A stretch of 64,000 nucleotides of DNA from JAHDHW01 sp963793295 (GCA_963793295.1 CAWBZX010000028.1:124001-188000); one strand, 5' to 3'. Counted from the stretch's first letter, positions 37,356 through 47,487 are shown. The notes: generated by a model from the letters alone, not told the origin. Program-made: numbers and translations.

Positions 37356-38195
37356 TTATTCAATCATCACTTTCTGAACACCAGTTCTATTTTCGGTATT
37401 CACTTCAACAAAATACATCCCTTTTGGAAAACCATTTAAATTGATGGCATAAGTAGAGAGGAGGGTATTAGTTTCTTCAATTATTTTGACTGTTTGTCCT
37501 AAATTATTTAAAACTCTTATTTCCAATTGATTGGTCGCTTCTTTCAACTCTAAATTTATCATGCCGGAAGAAGGATTTGGGTAAAGTAAAAAAGCTAAAT
37601 CGGGTTTTTTCAAATCCTCAATTCCAGTGGAAATAACATCAATAGGAGTATCTCCTAAAGTAATCAGGTAAGAGGCAACGATCAAATGAGGATTAAATCC
37701 ATCATTACAATTTTGACAGGTAATTCCGGAAACGCAATTTGGATTGTTGGCATTACAAAGGTCAACATAATCGTCATCAAAACGATATTTCAGTTCCACT
37801 TCATTTTGATCAACATAAGATGACATATCATAATCAAACCATGGCGCAATAGACCCTGGACACCAACCTGCACGATTAAAAGTCCAGGTTCCGTTTTGAG
37901 GGGAGCATCCATCAGGATTAGGATTGCAAATCTGCCAATTGTGTTGTGAGAAAGTTTGCGCACCGTCTACCCAAACATGATGCGTATCCTCATGAAATTC
38001 GGCAGCATTATTTGTATTGTTATCACCCCATCCGTGGCCTGTAGAAACTAATTTTAATTTTGCAGCGAGCGCATTTTCCTGAATTGGTGCATTAATAGTT
38101 TGAGTGGGTTGTAAATTGGCTGGGTCTCCAAAATTGTAGGTTTCGTACCAAAGTTTTCTGAACCCCAATCCTGTCCTCTGCCGACATCCGTCCAT
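37356..38195 (-). CDS. PNGase F-like C-terminal domain protein with T9SS type A sorting domain (5' end lost)
   Basis: The frame from 38195 has no signal peptide; its first ~15 codons are out-of-frame TonB-plug sequence. From LWYETYNFGDPANLQP onward it is coherent. A jelly-roll region resembles the C-terminal domain of peptide-N-glycosidase F (LVSTGHGWGDN, EFHEDTHHVWVDG, QNGTWTFNRAGWCPGSIA). It is followed by the T9SS sorting domain (FLLYPNPSSGMINLEL through KGMYFVEVNTENR). The N-terminal half expected for PNGase F (domain 1) is absent. The upstream frame is a SusC-like N-terminus, so this is a chimera by deletion, recombination or misassembly. Confidence 0.65.
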   Translation of the reverse strand: MDGCRQRTGLGFRKLWYETYNFGDPANLQPTQTINAPIQENALAAKLKLVSTGHGWGDNNTNNAAEFHEDTHHVWVDGAQTFSQHNWQICNPNPDGCSPQNGTWTFNRAGWCPGSIAPWFDYDMSSYVDQNEVELKYRFDDDYVDLCNANNPNCVSGITCQNCNDGFNPHLIVASYLITLGDTPIDVISTGIEDLKKPDLAFLLYPNPSSGMINLELKEATNQLEIRVLNNLGQTVKIIEETNTLLSTYAINLNGFPKGMYFVEVNTENRTGVQKVMIE

Positions 38196-38788
38196 CCAGG
38201 ATTATTTTCCATCGGAACGCCATCGACGATGATCAAAGGTTGGTTTTGGGTGGTAAGGTTATTATTCCCACGGATTTCAATTCTTGTTGTACCGCCATCT
38301 ACTCCGTTTGGAGAAATAATATTAACCCCTGCAGCTTTACCACTTAGGGCGCTGATTGCATTTTGAGCGTTGGAAAGCGCTAATTCCTTGCCTTCAATTT
38401 TTTCAGTAGAATAACCCAGTTCCCTTTTTTGTCTTTTTATCCCAAATGCAGTTACTACTACTTCATCCAATTGCTGGGCGTCTGGTTCTAAAAAAACGTC
38501 AATAATACTTTGACCTTTGACTTCGATTTCCTGGTTGAGGTAACCGATATAACTGAAAACGAGGACGGCGTCCTCATTGGAGATTTCGATTGTATATTTT
38601 CCATCAATGTCGGTTACCGTTCCGGTATCTCCGGTTTTCAAGACCACGTTGACCCCGATCAATGGTTCGTTGTTATCGGCAGATGAAACTGTTCCGTTTA
38701 TTGTTCGCTGGGCATTGGTTAGCACCGTTATTCCTGAAAAGAGGCCTAAAATAAATAGCCAGCGCAACTTTTGTAGATTTAAAAACAT
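38054..38788 (-). CDS. Truncated SusC/RagA-type TonB-dependent receptor N-terminus (CarboxypepD_reg-like plus plug)
   Basis: Coherent for about 205 residues. It has a signal peptide (GITVLTNAQ, about 26), a CarboxypepD_reg-like domain (INGTVSSADNNEPLIGVNV), the TonB-box-like DEVVVTAFGIKRQKRELGY, and the start of the plug (AGVNIISPNG, RIEIRGNNNL, PLIIVDGVPMENN). A full receptor would need about 800 more residues of plug and beta-barrel. Instead, after GRGQDWGSENFG the DNA passes into the PNGase-F-like frame and this frame runs out at 38054. It cannot form a pore and is best seen as a remnant. Confidence 0.7.
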   Translation of the reverse strand: MFLNLQKLRWLFILGLFSGITVLTNAQRTINGTVSSADNNEPLIGVNVVLKTGDTGTVTDIDGKYTIEISNEDAVLVFSYIGYLNQEIEVKGQSIIDVFLEPDAQQLDEVVVTAFGIKRQKRELGYSTEKIEGKELALSNAQNAISALSGKAAGVNIISPNGVDGGTTRIEIRGNNNLTTQNQPLIIVDGVPMENNPGWTDVGRGQDWGSENFGTKPTILETQPIYNPLKLLMHQFRKMRSLQN

Positions 38789-39047
38789 TTAAACTGAATT
38801 TTGATCGAAATATAAATTCTGACCAAAATAGCTAAATTCTTTAGTATTCAATATGCCAAATCCTGATAAACTTAGTTTTTGATTATTGCTTACAAAATAA
38901 CTTTTGCCATTATAAATTCTTATCAAAAAGTCGCTTTTGAACCGGATTTTTTATTTTAAAAACCCTAATCCAAAAGAGTTGTTTAAATAATAGAAACTTA
39001 CCTAAAGTTGGAGTTTTTTTTTTCAGGACTGTTTAACTGATGCGAAA

Positions 39048-39782
39048 ATGAAATATTTAGTAGCCCTTTTTCTTGGGTGTTTATTTATAATTCTGCCATT
39101 AAAATCACAAACTGTTTCACAATCTAACCAACACGTTTGGCTGGAAGCTTTAGTAGATTATTCTTTTGCAAAAAAATGGAATTTTTATACCGATGCCAGC
39201 TATCGCCAGGTTTTTTCTGAAAGCGGCCAATGGTGGCGGGTAATGGCCAGACCATCGATGAAATGGAAGTTGTTGAATTGGCTGGATGTTCGGGGAGGCG
39301 TTGGTGTTTTTTATTCCAACTTTGGCGATCGGGTTGATGTTTTAGAAGTCAGACCCTGGCAGGGTTTTGCGGTAGTATGGCCATCCATTCAGCGACTTAA
39401 GTTTACCCACCAGGTTCGGTTTGAACAGCGAATCATTTATAATACAAAAGATTGGGCAAATATTAATATCAATCGGTACCGGTACCAATTGAGTACAAAG
39501 ATAAACCTGAGCAAAGACAAGAAATATAAAACTTTCTTTATTCCATTGGAAGTTGAATTCTTTTTTAATTCTGACAAAGAATTGAACAAATTAGTGCAAA
39601 GTGAGGGCCGTTATACTATTGGCTTGGGTTATGTATTTAATCGCAAGATCACCATTGATGGAAAGTTTTTTGCTCAGCGAATCCAATCCGATGAGTTTAA
39701 TTTAAATGTTTCTGATTATGTCATCCGGCTCCGTTTCAGGTACAATATATTTAGGTCTTCAGATGACGCGACTAAAACTTAG
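39048..39782 (+). CDS. DUF2490 outer-membrane beta-barrel-like protein
   Basis: 244 residues. A signal peptide (cleavage about residue 20, after LKSQ) is followed by alternating amphipathic strands with many aromatic residues (VWLEALVDYSF, WWRVMARPSMKW, FEQRIIYN, YRYQLSTKINL). It ends on an aromatic strand, VIRLRFRYNIF. This matches DUF2490, predicted outer-membrane barrels of unknown function common in Bacteroidota. It converges with the lytic transglycosylase gene, 7 bp between stops. A possible promoter (TTG at 38979, TAAAGTTG at 39003) lies upstream. Confidence 0.82.
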   Translation: MKYLVALFLGCLFIILPLKSQTVSQSNQHVWLEALVDYSFAKKWNFYTDASYRQVFSESGQWWRVMARPSMKWKLLNWLDVRGGVGVFYSNFGDRVDVLEVRPWQGFAVVWPSIQRLKFTHQVRFEQRIIYNTKDWANININRYRYQLSTKINLSKDKKYKTFFIPLEVEFFFNSDKELNKLVQSEGRYTIGLGYVFNRKITIDGKFFAQRIQSDEFNLNVSDYVIRLRFRYNIFRSSDDATKT

Positions 39783-39789
39783 TGATTTC

Positions 39790-41256
39790 TTAATCGACTA
39801 CTATTTTTTCAAGTTTATAAGTTTTAAAAGTCTCGTAATAATCATTAATATTGGCAACGTATTGAACGGGCTCCTTTCCAACGCAATAGCCATACTTGAC
39901 GACCGGGTCGTTGAAATACTTTGGATTAGATTTTTTCAGCAGCATGGGTGCCACGTTATTAAACCATACGTTTTCATTTTTTCCGTATTTAACAGCCAAA
40001 CTACGGGCATCTATCACATGCCCTTTACCGGTATTGTAAGACGCTAAAGCAAAATTAATGGCTTCTTTAGGATCGCTTACAATCGGTTCCCAGTAATCGA
40101 TAAGCTGTTGTAAATAGGTGGCACCGGCTTTTATACTGATCTTAGGTTGGTACAATTGATTTGGATTTTTGACACCTAATTCTTTAGCTGTACTCGGTAA
40201 TACCTGGGTTAAACCCAAGGCACCGGCCCATGATTTTGCTTTGGGATCAAATCTGGATTCCTGTTTGATCAGGGCGGCTAACATCAACCAGTCCATTTTC
40301 AGCGCTTTTGCTTCGTTTCGAATGATCTCGTCATACGGCGATATTTTACCTTCTTTAACTTCCGCAATTCCCTCTTGGATCATGGCCCTTCCACTTTTTG
40401 ACAAATTAAAATAACGATTGTTGAGCATATTAAATCGTAAACTTCCATTGTTTGCTTCAATCCACTCATCAATTTTGTTGAGGAGTTCAGGTTGTGTTTT
40501 ATTGACTGCCCAGGCGATATTTTGGTTCATACTTATTGGCGTATCAAAGTCGAGATTGGGGTAGGCTGCTTTGTAAAAACTTGCTGTGTTTTCGTCAGCC
40601 ACAGTATATTTTATTTCGCCGTTATTCAGTTTTTCAATCAGATCTTCGACGGTTTCCTCAGGAGAAGCACTTACCACGTCAATATTGATTCCGTTTTCAT
40701 AAGAAAAATTTTTAAGCCGCTCCTCAAAAGAAGAAGCCCGTTTTACGTGAACGGTTATTTTGTCAAGATCAAGGGGATCCTGGATCAATTGTTTTTTATA
40801 ATCGTCAACAGTCATTTTTCGCCAGTTGTCCGGAAGCTTTTGAACCAAAACCTGGCGGGTTCGAAAAAAAGGACTACTAAAATTAATTCGTTCCAACCTA
40901 CTGGCGTTTATGGTATAATTGGAAGCGGCGATATGGCCATGTCCCATCTCAAGGCTATCGATCATTTCGGCAGAACGTTCCAGTATTTTAATTTTAAGTT
41001 CCAATCCGTTGTCATCACAAAACATTTTTATGAGCTCGTATTCATAGCCAAGCGGAATGCCTCTGTAAATGACATATGAAAAAGCACTGTTATTTAGTAA
41101 AACCTGTAACTCCCCACTTTCAAAACAATTGGGTAATTGCAATGGAACAACATCGATTCTATCTGCGATAGCGACTGGAATTTTTGTTGGTTCTTTTTGA
41201 TGCTGATTACATCCTATCAGCAAAGCAATAAGCACAAGGATTGCAGATTTTTTCAT
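39790..41256 (-). CDS. MltF-like membrane-bound lytic murein transglycosylase (SBP_bac_3 plus SLT domains)
   Basis: 488 residues. The lipoprotein signal LLIGCNQHQK has its Cys near 16. A periplasmic solute-binding domain (about 45-280: LQVLLNNSAFSYVIYRGIPLGYEYEL) is followed by a goose-type lysozyme/SLT domain (about 310-480). The catalytic Glu is in ALIKQESRFDP, with GALGLTQVLPSTA and ALASYNTGKGHV. This two-domain layout is that of MltF, which cleaves glycan strands with 1,6-anhydro product formation and is controlled by muropeptide binding to the first domain. Confidence 0.93.
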   Translation of the reverse strand: MKKSAILVLIALLIGCNQHQKEPTKIPVAIADRIDVVPLQLPNCFESGELQVLLNNSAFSYVIYRGIPLGYEYELIKMFCDDNGLELKIKILERSAEMIDSLEMGHGHIAASNYTINASRLERINFSSPFFRTRQVLVQKLPDNWRKMTVDDYKKQLIQDPLDLDKITVHVKRASSFEERLKNFSYENGINIDVVSASPEETVEDLIEKLNNGEIKYTVADENTASFYKAAYPNLDFDTPISMNQNIAWAVNKTQPELLNKIDEWIEANNGSLRFNMLNNRYFNLSKSGRAMIQEGIAEVKEGKISPYDEIIRNEAKALKMDWLMLAALIKQESRFDPKAKSWAGALGLTQVLPSTAKELGVKNPNQLYQPKISIKAGATYLQQLIDYWEPIVSDPKEAINFALASYNTGKGHVIDARSLAVKYGKNENVWFNNVAPMLLKKSNPKYFNDPVVKYGYCVGKEPVQYVANINDYYETFKTYKLEKIVVD

Positions 41257-41646
41257 AAGTATGTTTGATTCGTACTTTATAAAAATAACAAAAAAATCGC
41301 ATTTTATTTTTTTGTATTATTAAAATGGACCATTTTCGATATCCTAGGTATGGTGAAGTAATCTTTCTCTTTTCATTTCTTAGTTTTTAAGGCTTTTTTT
41401 AGATTTAAAAAGCACCTGAAAATTTCAATTACCTTTAAAAATCCGCATTATCTTTCAGACAACTATTATTCTAAAATAATTGTTTTATAATTTAGAAAAG
41501 ACCCAACATTACAACAGCCTGGTCCCTGTTTCAGGTAGAAGAGAATGCGGAAGAAATTAACATAAATTCTTTGTAATACAATCTAATTTTAGTATCATTG
41601 AAATTACAATGATCGTTTCTTAGAATCTATTTAAACTTATCTCCAT
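41257..41646. other. Intergenic region, divergent promoters expected
   Basis: No gene is visible. This 390-bp AT-rich space separates the divergent lytic transglycosylase and CBS-protein genes and must carry both promoters. I see only a short inverted pair around 41600-41620 (ATCATTGAAATTACAATGAT) and no perfect consensus. Confidence 0.35.
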
Positions 41647-42075
41647 ATGATGAATGAACCTTTAACCTCGATTATGACTTCAGACCTTATTACTATTGGT
41701 CCAGAAGACAATTTAGCCAAAGTATATAAAACTTTCAGAGCTAATCGTATCCATCACCTTCCAGTTGTAGTTGATAAAAAGCTAGTTGGAATATTGACTA
41801 CTTATGATCTGTTCAAGCTGGAAAAATCACTCAAGGAATATGGCGAAACTTTGGTCAAAGATGTAATGACAACTAAAATAGCGACGCTTGAAGACAACGC
41901 TAAAGTTGGATCTGCAGTGTTGTTATTCATTGAAAACCTGTTTCATGCGGTTCCTATCGTTAACAAAGGTGGTGAGCTAGTGGGAATTGTTTCTACACTT
42001 GATGTGTTGAAGTATACTTTGAAAAAAGAATATCCCAACCGTTCTGCATCTTATTGGGGAGGGCGCTCCTCTTGA
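41647..42075 (+). CDS. CBS-domain pair protein
   Basis: 142 residues made of two CBS domains (about 8-62 and 72-130). Each has the expected pattern: MTSDLITIGPEDNLAKV with HHLPVVVDKKLVGILTTYDL, and MTTKIATLEDNAKVGSA with HAVPIVNKGGELVGIVSTLDVL. Bateman modules of this size bind adenine nucleotides and regulate other proteins. No fused effector domain. Two ATG codons in tandem (41647, 41650) are equally possible starts. Downstream is a 210-bp non-coding space before the converging desaturase. Confidence 0.9.
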   Translation: MMNEPLTSIMTSDLITIGPEDNLAKVYKTFRANRIHHLPVVVDKKLVGILTTYDLFKLEKSLKEYGETLVKDVMTTKIATLEDNAKVGSAVLLFIENLFHAVPIVNKGGELVGIVSTLDVLKYTLKKEYPNRSASYWGGRSS

Positions 42076-42288
42076 AACCAAAAATAAAGTTTGATCTGAG
42101 TCAAAAGTACATGAGAATTTAAGTACCTTCCAATCTCCCCCATTATTACTGGAAAGCTGAAGAGCTAAATACTTCTTTATGTTTAGTGTAATGCGTTTTA
42201 CGCGTACACACCCTGCCCGAGCATTTTCAAAAATCGCAAATGAGAGCGTAGTGCCATTCTGAATTTTGAATACTCATGATAAGGTAGG

Positions 42289-43287
42289 TCAAATTCCTTC
42301 GCAGTATTTCTTCACAATCGAAGCGATCTTTCGATAATGGATATGACTGATTTTCGGAAAAAGATGGTGCTCGATCTGAAAATTTAATCCTCCGACAAAC
42401 CAGGTGATAAATCGATTCTTTGGGGCAAAGTTTGCCGTAGTTTTTAATTGGTGAATAATCCACAAAGATTCCATTTTCCCGTCTTCAGGTGTGGCAAAAT
42501 GTTCCGGACCTTCAACAACATGGGCTAATTGAAAAATAGTGGTGATCATCACTCCTGCAACCATATGCATTAATAGAAAACCGAGTAACACAATCCAAAC
42601 AGGTACACCTAAGACAATGGGCAAGACAATGATATATAATATATAAAATAGCTTTGTTGCTATCATAAAAACGGTCTCCCGTTTTGGATTAAAGCCATAT
42701 TTTCTGGTAGTTCCTTCTTTGTTATAAGCAACCAATTGTGTAAAGTCTTTTTTAAGTACCCAGCTGATACTAGCCAAACTATACAACAGCATTGCATAGA
42801 TATGTTGAAAGCGATGGTATTTTTTTAATTTTTCATCAGGGGACAATCTTAAAAATGCTTTGCCGGTAATATCTTCATCCATGTGATGGATATTTGTATA
42901 AGAATGGTGCATAATATTGTGCTGAATTTTCCAGGTAAAGGAGCTGGCTCCAATAAAATCAGTGGAGTACGCCATCAGCTTATTTATCCATGAAGTATTC
43001 GAATACGAACCGTGATTTGCATCATGCATAATGCACAAACCAATACCGGAAAGACCAATACCCATAACTAAGTAGCACAAAATCATAGCCCAGGCAGGAA
43101 GGACTTGAGTAAGTATCAAACCAAAGGGTGCCAGGTATAAAGAAAGCATAATGATTGTCTTCAGATGCAATTCAAAGCTTCCTGTTTTTTTGATATTATT
43201 TTCTTCAAAATAAGCATTGACCCTATTTCGGATCGTCGAAAAAAAGTTGGCAGGATCCTTTTTTGAAAATGTTATAACAGGTTTCAT
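42289..43287 (-). CDS. Acyl-lipid/acyl-CoA fatty acid desaturase (front-end type)
   Basis: 332 residues, membrane-bound di-iron desaturase. All three His boxes are present: HDANH (about 88-92), HNIMHH (about 125-130) and the front-end variant QIEHH (about 309-313), where the first His is replaced by Gln. This variant marks Delta-5/Delta-6-type enzymes in the linoleoyl-CoA desaturase family, but bacterial members may act on other chain positions. No cytochrome b5 domain, so an external ferredoxin or cytochrome should supply electrons. The gene stands alone. Confidence 0.92.
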   Translation of the reverse strand: MKPVITFSKKDPANFFSTIRNRVNAYFEENNIKKTGSFELHLKTIIMLSLYLAPFGLILTQVLPAWAMILCYLVMGIGLSGIGLCIMHDANHGSYSNTSWINKLMAYSTDFIGASSFTWKIQHNIMHHSYTNIHHMDEDITGKAFLRLSPDEKLKKYHRFQHIYAMLLYSLASISWVLKKDFTQLVAYNKEGTTRKYGFNPKRETVFMIATKLFYILYIIVLPIVLGVPVWIVLLGFLLMHMVAGVMITTIFQLAHVVEGPEHFATPEDGKMESLWIIHQLKTTANFAPKNRFITWFVGGLNFQIEHHLFPKISHIHYRKIASIVKKYCEGI

Positions 43288-43494
43288 TTATTCCTTTTAT
43301 TAGTAAAAAAATAGTAGGAAAATATTCTCATTGCTTTATGTAAAGCTAAACATTTGACTATTCAAAATTTAATTTTATAGAACCTGTTTATGAGAAATAA
43401 ATTGCAGAGTGTATGTCATTAATACAGAAATCCATATTTTTAAAAATATTTCTACAAATATATATTTACAATTCTCCTAATAAAAGAAACAATT

Positions 43495-44040
43495 ATGGAA
43501 AACACAATGTTCCAAAATCTTAAAGAAAAAACTGGAAAATCGATTAACGAATGGATCGAAATTGTTAAAAAAACCAAATTAGAAAAACACAAAGAAATCA
43601 TTGATTATTTAAAAGCAAATCATGGGTTCACCCACGGTTTTGCCAATCTGGTTGCGCATAAGGCGAGGAAAAGCGATGCCGGCTCTGTTGAAAACCAGGA
43701 TGACCTGGTAACCGATCAATACAAAGGAAAGGAATCGCTCCGTCCCATCTATGATAAAATCATTACAGAACTAAAGCAATTTGGTGACGATTTTGAGATC
43801 GCCCCCAAACGAGCTTATGTCAGCCTTCGCCGCAAAAAACAATTCGCGATCATCCAACCTTCCACAAAAACACGAGTTGATGTCGGAATCAATATCAAAG
43901 GACGGGAAACGACCGAACGACTCGAAGCTTCCGGGAGTTTTAATGGCATGGTTAGTCATCGTGTCCGTATTTCCGATGCAAAAGAAGTTGACAAAGATCT
44001 GATCAATTGGATGAAAGAAGGTTATGATGCGGCAGGATGA
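43495..44040 (+). CDS. DUF4287/DUF5655 domain protein
   Basis: 181 residues, soluble. The N-terminal DUF4287 (about 5-60) has the motif KTGKSINEWIEIVKK and a second block HGFTHGFANLVAH. The C-terminal DUF5655 (about 75-180) has RPIYDKIITELKQFG, YVSLRRKKQFAIIQPST, and a final DAKEVDKDLINWMKEGYD. Both are uncharacterised but widespread together in Bacteroidota; DUF5655 is distantly related to the PDDEXK/transport-linked domains, which I cannot verify here. Monocistronic by position. Confidence 0.85.
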   Translation: MENTMFQNLKEKTGKSINEWIEIVKKTKLEKHKEIIDYLKANHGFTHGFANLVAHKARKSDAGSVENQDDLVTDQYKGKESLRPIYDKIITELKQFGDDFEIAPKRAYVSLRRKKQFAIIQPSTKTRVDVGINIKGRETTERLEASGSFNGMVSHRVRISDAKEVDKDLINWMKEGYDAAG

Positions 44041-44192
44041 TTGTGTTCTATAAAGTTTTTATCAAATAATATTTCCGTTTACTCATTCAAACGCCTGGTT
44101 TGTCATAGAATAGGTGATGCCAACGAAGTTCCTGTTGCTAACTCGTTGGAATTCAATTACTTTCAAGACTCTATTTTACTTATCAAAAAATA

Positions 44193-46015
44193 ATGTCTAT
44201 GAAAAATCAATACCTTTTAAAACTAAGTTTTTACATTTTTTTAAGCATTCTATTTTTTACACAATCCCTGGCTCAGGATTTTGAGCAATTAACTGTTGAT
44301 GCAGATTGTGAGCAATCTACTGCCGAAACCGAGTTGGATGCCAATAATGTAAAAGCTAGACTTGCCATTGGAGGCGACTTATGGTGGAACGGCGGAGATG
44401 GGCAATATATCGTGCCCAAACCCGCTTCAGGCGATCCTGAAGTTACCGCGTTTCATGTGGGAGGCATTTGGATTGGAGGATATGATTCAGGCCATAATAT
44501 GAAGCTGGCTGCACAAACTTATGGCAGAGCTAATAATAAAACGGATTACTGGCCCGGCCCTTTAACTGATCAAGGAATAACTACATCTGATGAATGCAAT
44601 AATTATGATCAGTTTTGGACCACCAATTCAGCTGATATCAATGCCCATCTTGCTGATTGGAACGACAATGGAGTCATTGATGGACCCATACCTCAATCAG
44701 TTTTGGCCTGGCCCGGTCGAGGAAACCCTTTCTTTGAAGATATTCACGGCTTTGAATTACCCGATAATACTTCTCAAGGATTTGCACCTTTTAACGATAT
44801 TAATGGAGACGGTGTATTACAAACCTCAAAATGGAGATTATCCAAATATCAATGGAGCGGATCAAGGCAAATGGTGGGTGTTCAATGATGCTGGTGGGGT
44901 TCATGCTGTATCAGGGGCCCATGCAATACAAATGGAAGTCCAAGTCTTAGCTTATGCATATTCGAATAGTAATGATAATATCAATAACGCGACTTTTTAT
45001 GATTATAAATTTATAAACCGTGCGTTGGATCAAATTGACAGCACTTATGTTGCGCTCTGGGCAGATCCTGATTTGGGTTGTTATATCGATGATTATGTGG
45101 GATGTGATACTGCAAATAATTTAGGCTATGTTTATAATATGGATGCCTTGGATGGTATTTCCGATTGTAATGATTGTTTGGGTTTAAATACCTATTGTGA
45201 AGAGATTCCAATTGTGGGAATAAAAATATTAAGTGGTGTAAATGGTGGAAAAATGTTTTGCAATGGGGTGGATGCTTCGGATGGACTTTGCAACACAGAA
45301 TTAGGTCAGCCTGAGGCTCCTGATACGATTGTGGAGCTAGGCATGACCTCATTTATGTACTATAATGGTAGTGGATTACCAGGTGGTGGAGCAAATAATG
45401 CACCTGATTTTTATAAATTGATGACTGCAACTTGGGTGGATGGAAACCATCTGACGGTTGGTGGCGATGGGAACAATCCTGGAAGTACCGATTATACCAA
45501 TTATGCTTTCCCAAGTCCGCCCAATGATACTACTGGTTGGTCGATGTGTACTGAAGGGACAGCTGAAGGAGATCGTCGAATGATTATTGGTTCAGGGCCT
45601 TTTCGATTTAAACCCGGGACAAGTTAATCGGTTTAGTTTTGCAGTCATTTATGCCGAAAACGTAGCTCATCCTTGCCCCGATATTTCGCCTTTACTTGAA
45701 GTTGCTGAAGAGGTACAAAATCATTTTGATGAACATATAATCACTTCAGTAGAAACGCTGGCTAAAGTACCTGCCAACATCCAATTCCAACCAAATCCGA
45801 TGACTAATCATTCGGAGTTGATTTTCAATGAGTTAGAAAACGCTGTGCAACAAGTTTCGATATATTCTATTGATGGAAAATTGATGCGTGTTTATGATTC
45901 TGTTGTTGGGGAATCACTCAAAATTGAAAGAAATGAACTTGGTCAAGGCATGTATTTTTATAAAATCCTGACGGACGATTTCAAGGTTTATAGCGGGAAA
46001 TTTATTGTACAATAA
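44193..46015 (+). CDS. Large secreted protein with T9SS type A sorting domain (two frameshifts)
   Basis: About 606 residues when rebuilt. Frame one runs from 44193 (signal peptide ending SLAQ, about 28) to about 44825, where an extra T changes NGDGVYYKPQNGDYP to NGDGVLQTSKW. The second frame holds to about 45607, where one extra base near GPF ends it; the last frame (to 46015) carries DLNPGQVNRFSFAVIYAENV. The product ends with a T9SS sorting domain (FQPNPMTNHSELIF, GMYFYKILTDDF). Cys pairs (DCNDCLG) and EF-like Asp/Gly loops (NDINGDGV, WNDNGVIDG) suggest calcium binding. No enzymatic motif; family not recognised beyond large T9SS cargo. Confidence 0.75.
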
Positions 46016-46030
46016 TGATTCTGAAATATT

Positions 46031-46073
46031 AAAAAAGCAAAGCCATCATTTATAAAATGGCTTTGCTTTTTTT
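46031..46073. terminator. Bidirectional intrinsic terminator
   Basis: Sixteen-base-pair perfect stem (46031-46046 with 46057-46072), ten-base loop, A6 and T7 at the outer ends. It lies between two converging T9SS cargo genes. Confidence 0.9.
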
Positions 46074-46077
46074 AAAA

Positions 46078-47487
46078 TTAATAAACGATTTGAATGGCTT
46101 GTGTAAATTGCTTATTGCCTTCTGTTATTTGGAGGAAGTAAGTTCCTTTTTGTAGATGTGATAAATTCAGGTTGACGTTTCCTGATCTGTTTTCAATCGT
46201 TTGATGATGTTGTAATTGGCCAATGGAATTGTAAATACTAAGCGTGCCGTTTTGAAGCTCATGATTATTCAAATCAAGTGTAAAATCACCATTTCCCGGA
46301 TTAGGAAAAATAGTATAATCGCCTTCCAAACGTTCGAGATTTGAATTGCTAACAATGATTTCGTAATAGAAAAAGGTACGGGCTGCATTGACCCAATCGT
46401 TTCCATCCCAAAGTTGTTCTAAAAGAAAGGTAATATTATTTCCCTGATCAGTTTCGTACATCGTTTGAAAGTCATTGACCCAATCGCTTCCATCCCAAAA
46501 TTGGCTTAAAAACGATGTAATACTTTCGCCATCATAAGTATAGATCTCCTGGTAATCATTGACCCAAAAAGTGCCATCCCAATTTTGCCGTTGCACCAAG
46601 GTAGGATTATTATTTCCATCGTATTCATTGATGATTTCATAATCATCGACCCAGATATTTCCATCCCAATCTTGTTTTAACCGCGATATTTGATTGTTGT
46701 TTACGTCAAATTCATAAATAAATTGAAAGGCGTTTTCCCAATCATTCATCACCCAAATTTGAGAAAGGAAAAGAGTTCGGTTGTTATTTGCATCATATTC
46801 TAAAACAGATTTGGAGGAATTAACCCATTCGGTATTGATATAATATTGAGTGGTTTCTGATAGCAAGTTTTTGTTTTGACCAAATTCTGAAAGGATTTGA
46901 TAAAAATTATCCCAATCGGTACCGTTCCAACTCTGATATTGTAGTAAACTCTGATTGTCGTCATTATCAAATTCAAATAAAAATTGCTGTGAATTCACCC
47001 AGTTTGCTCCGTCATAACTTTGGGATAAAATGGCTGTTCGGTTGTTATTGACATCATAAGTGTAAATCGATTGAAAGACAGAATCCCAACTTGTACCGTT
47101 CCACGATTGACTTAAACTTTGGGCTATATTATTATTGGCATTGTATATCCGAGTATTTCTGCTGGAATTCATCCAATCGACTCCGTCAAAAGCAAGGAAT
47201 TTCTCTTCAATTAACAAGTTTTCTGCATTGTAATAGTTTTCGAGGGAATCGGTACCTTCCCACAGATCATTATTCCAAAGATCTTTTCTCGTTGCCAATA
47301 ACAAATCGTCGTCATCCCGATTTGAGGCTGCCAGGTTGTTATGCTGGTTTATCAGTATTTCATTTATCGCAAAAGGATAAACATTTTCCATTTCCGGAGG
47401 AAATAGCTCATTAGTGACCTGACCAAAGGAAGTCGTTGAAAGGATCAAAAAAAGAGAAATCGAAAGGTAGTATACTTTACGTTTCAT
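46078..47487 (-). CDS. Secreted protein with ~29-residue W/YD-type tandem repeats and T9SS sorting domain (paralogue A)
   Basis: 469 residues. A signal peptide (STTSFGQ, about 22) is followed by a lead-in (DDDLLLATRKDLWNNDLWE) and about ten repeats of 29 residues. The repeat pattern is roughly W-(N/D)G-x-x-W-x-(N/D)-x-x-x-x-x-x-x-(Y/F)-(E/D)-x-(D/N)-x-N-N-x-x-x-x-x-x-Q, seen for example in WDGNIWVDDYEIINEYDGNN. The C-terminus is a T9SS domain (YTIFPNPGNGDFTLDL, KGTYFLQITEGNKQ). Repeats of this kind form extended beta structures resembling YD/RHS strands without the toxin core. It is a tandem paralogue of the next gene. Function unknown; surface display is likely. Confidence 0.8.
   Translation of the reverse strand: MKRKVYYLSISLFLILSTTSFGQVTNELFPPEMENVYPFAINEILINQHNNLAASNRDDDDLLLATRKDLWNNDLWEGTDSLENYYNAENLLIEEKFLAFDGVDWMNSSRNTRIYNANNNIAQSLSQSWNGTSWDSVFQSIYTYDVNNNRTAILSQSYDGANWVNSQQFLFEFDNDDNQSLLQYQSWNGTDWDNFYQILSEFGQNKNLLSETTQYYINTEWVNSSKSVLEYDANNNRTLFLSQIWVMNDWENAFQFIYEFDVNNNQISRLKQDWDGNIWVDDYEIINEYDGNNNPTLVQRQNWDGTFWVNDYQEIYTYDGESITSFLSQFWDGSDWVNDFQTMYETDQGNNITFLLEQLWDGNDWVNAARTFFYYEIIVSNSNLERLEGDYTIFPNPGNGDFTLDLNNHELQNGTLSIYNSIGQLQHHQTIENRSGNVNLNLSHLQKGTYFLQITEGNKQFTQAIQIVY

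Noticed and set aside
45011..45352. 113-codon minus-strand frame rich in His, Pro, Asn and Tyr within the T9SS cargo gene
   Set aside because: Its odd composition is the antisense image of Asp/Gly/Asn/Trp-rich coding sequence.
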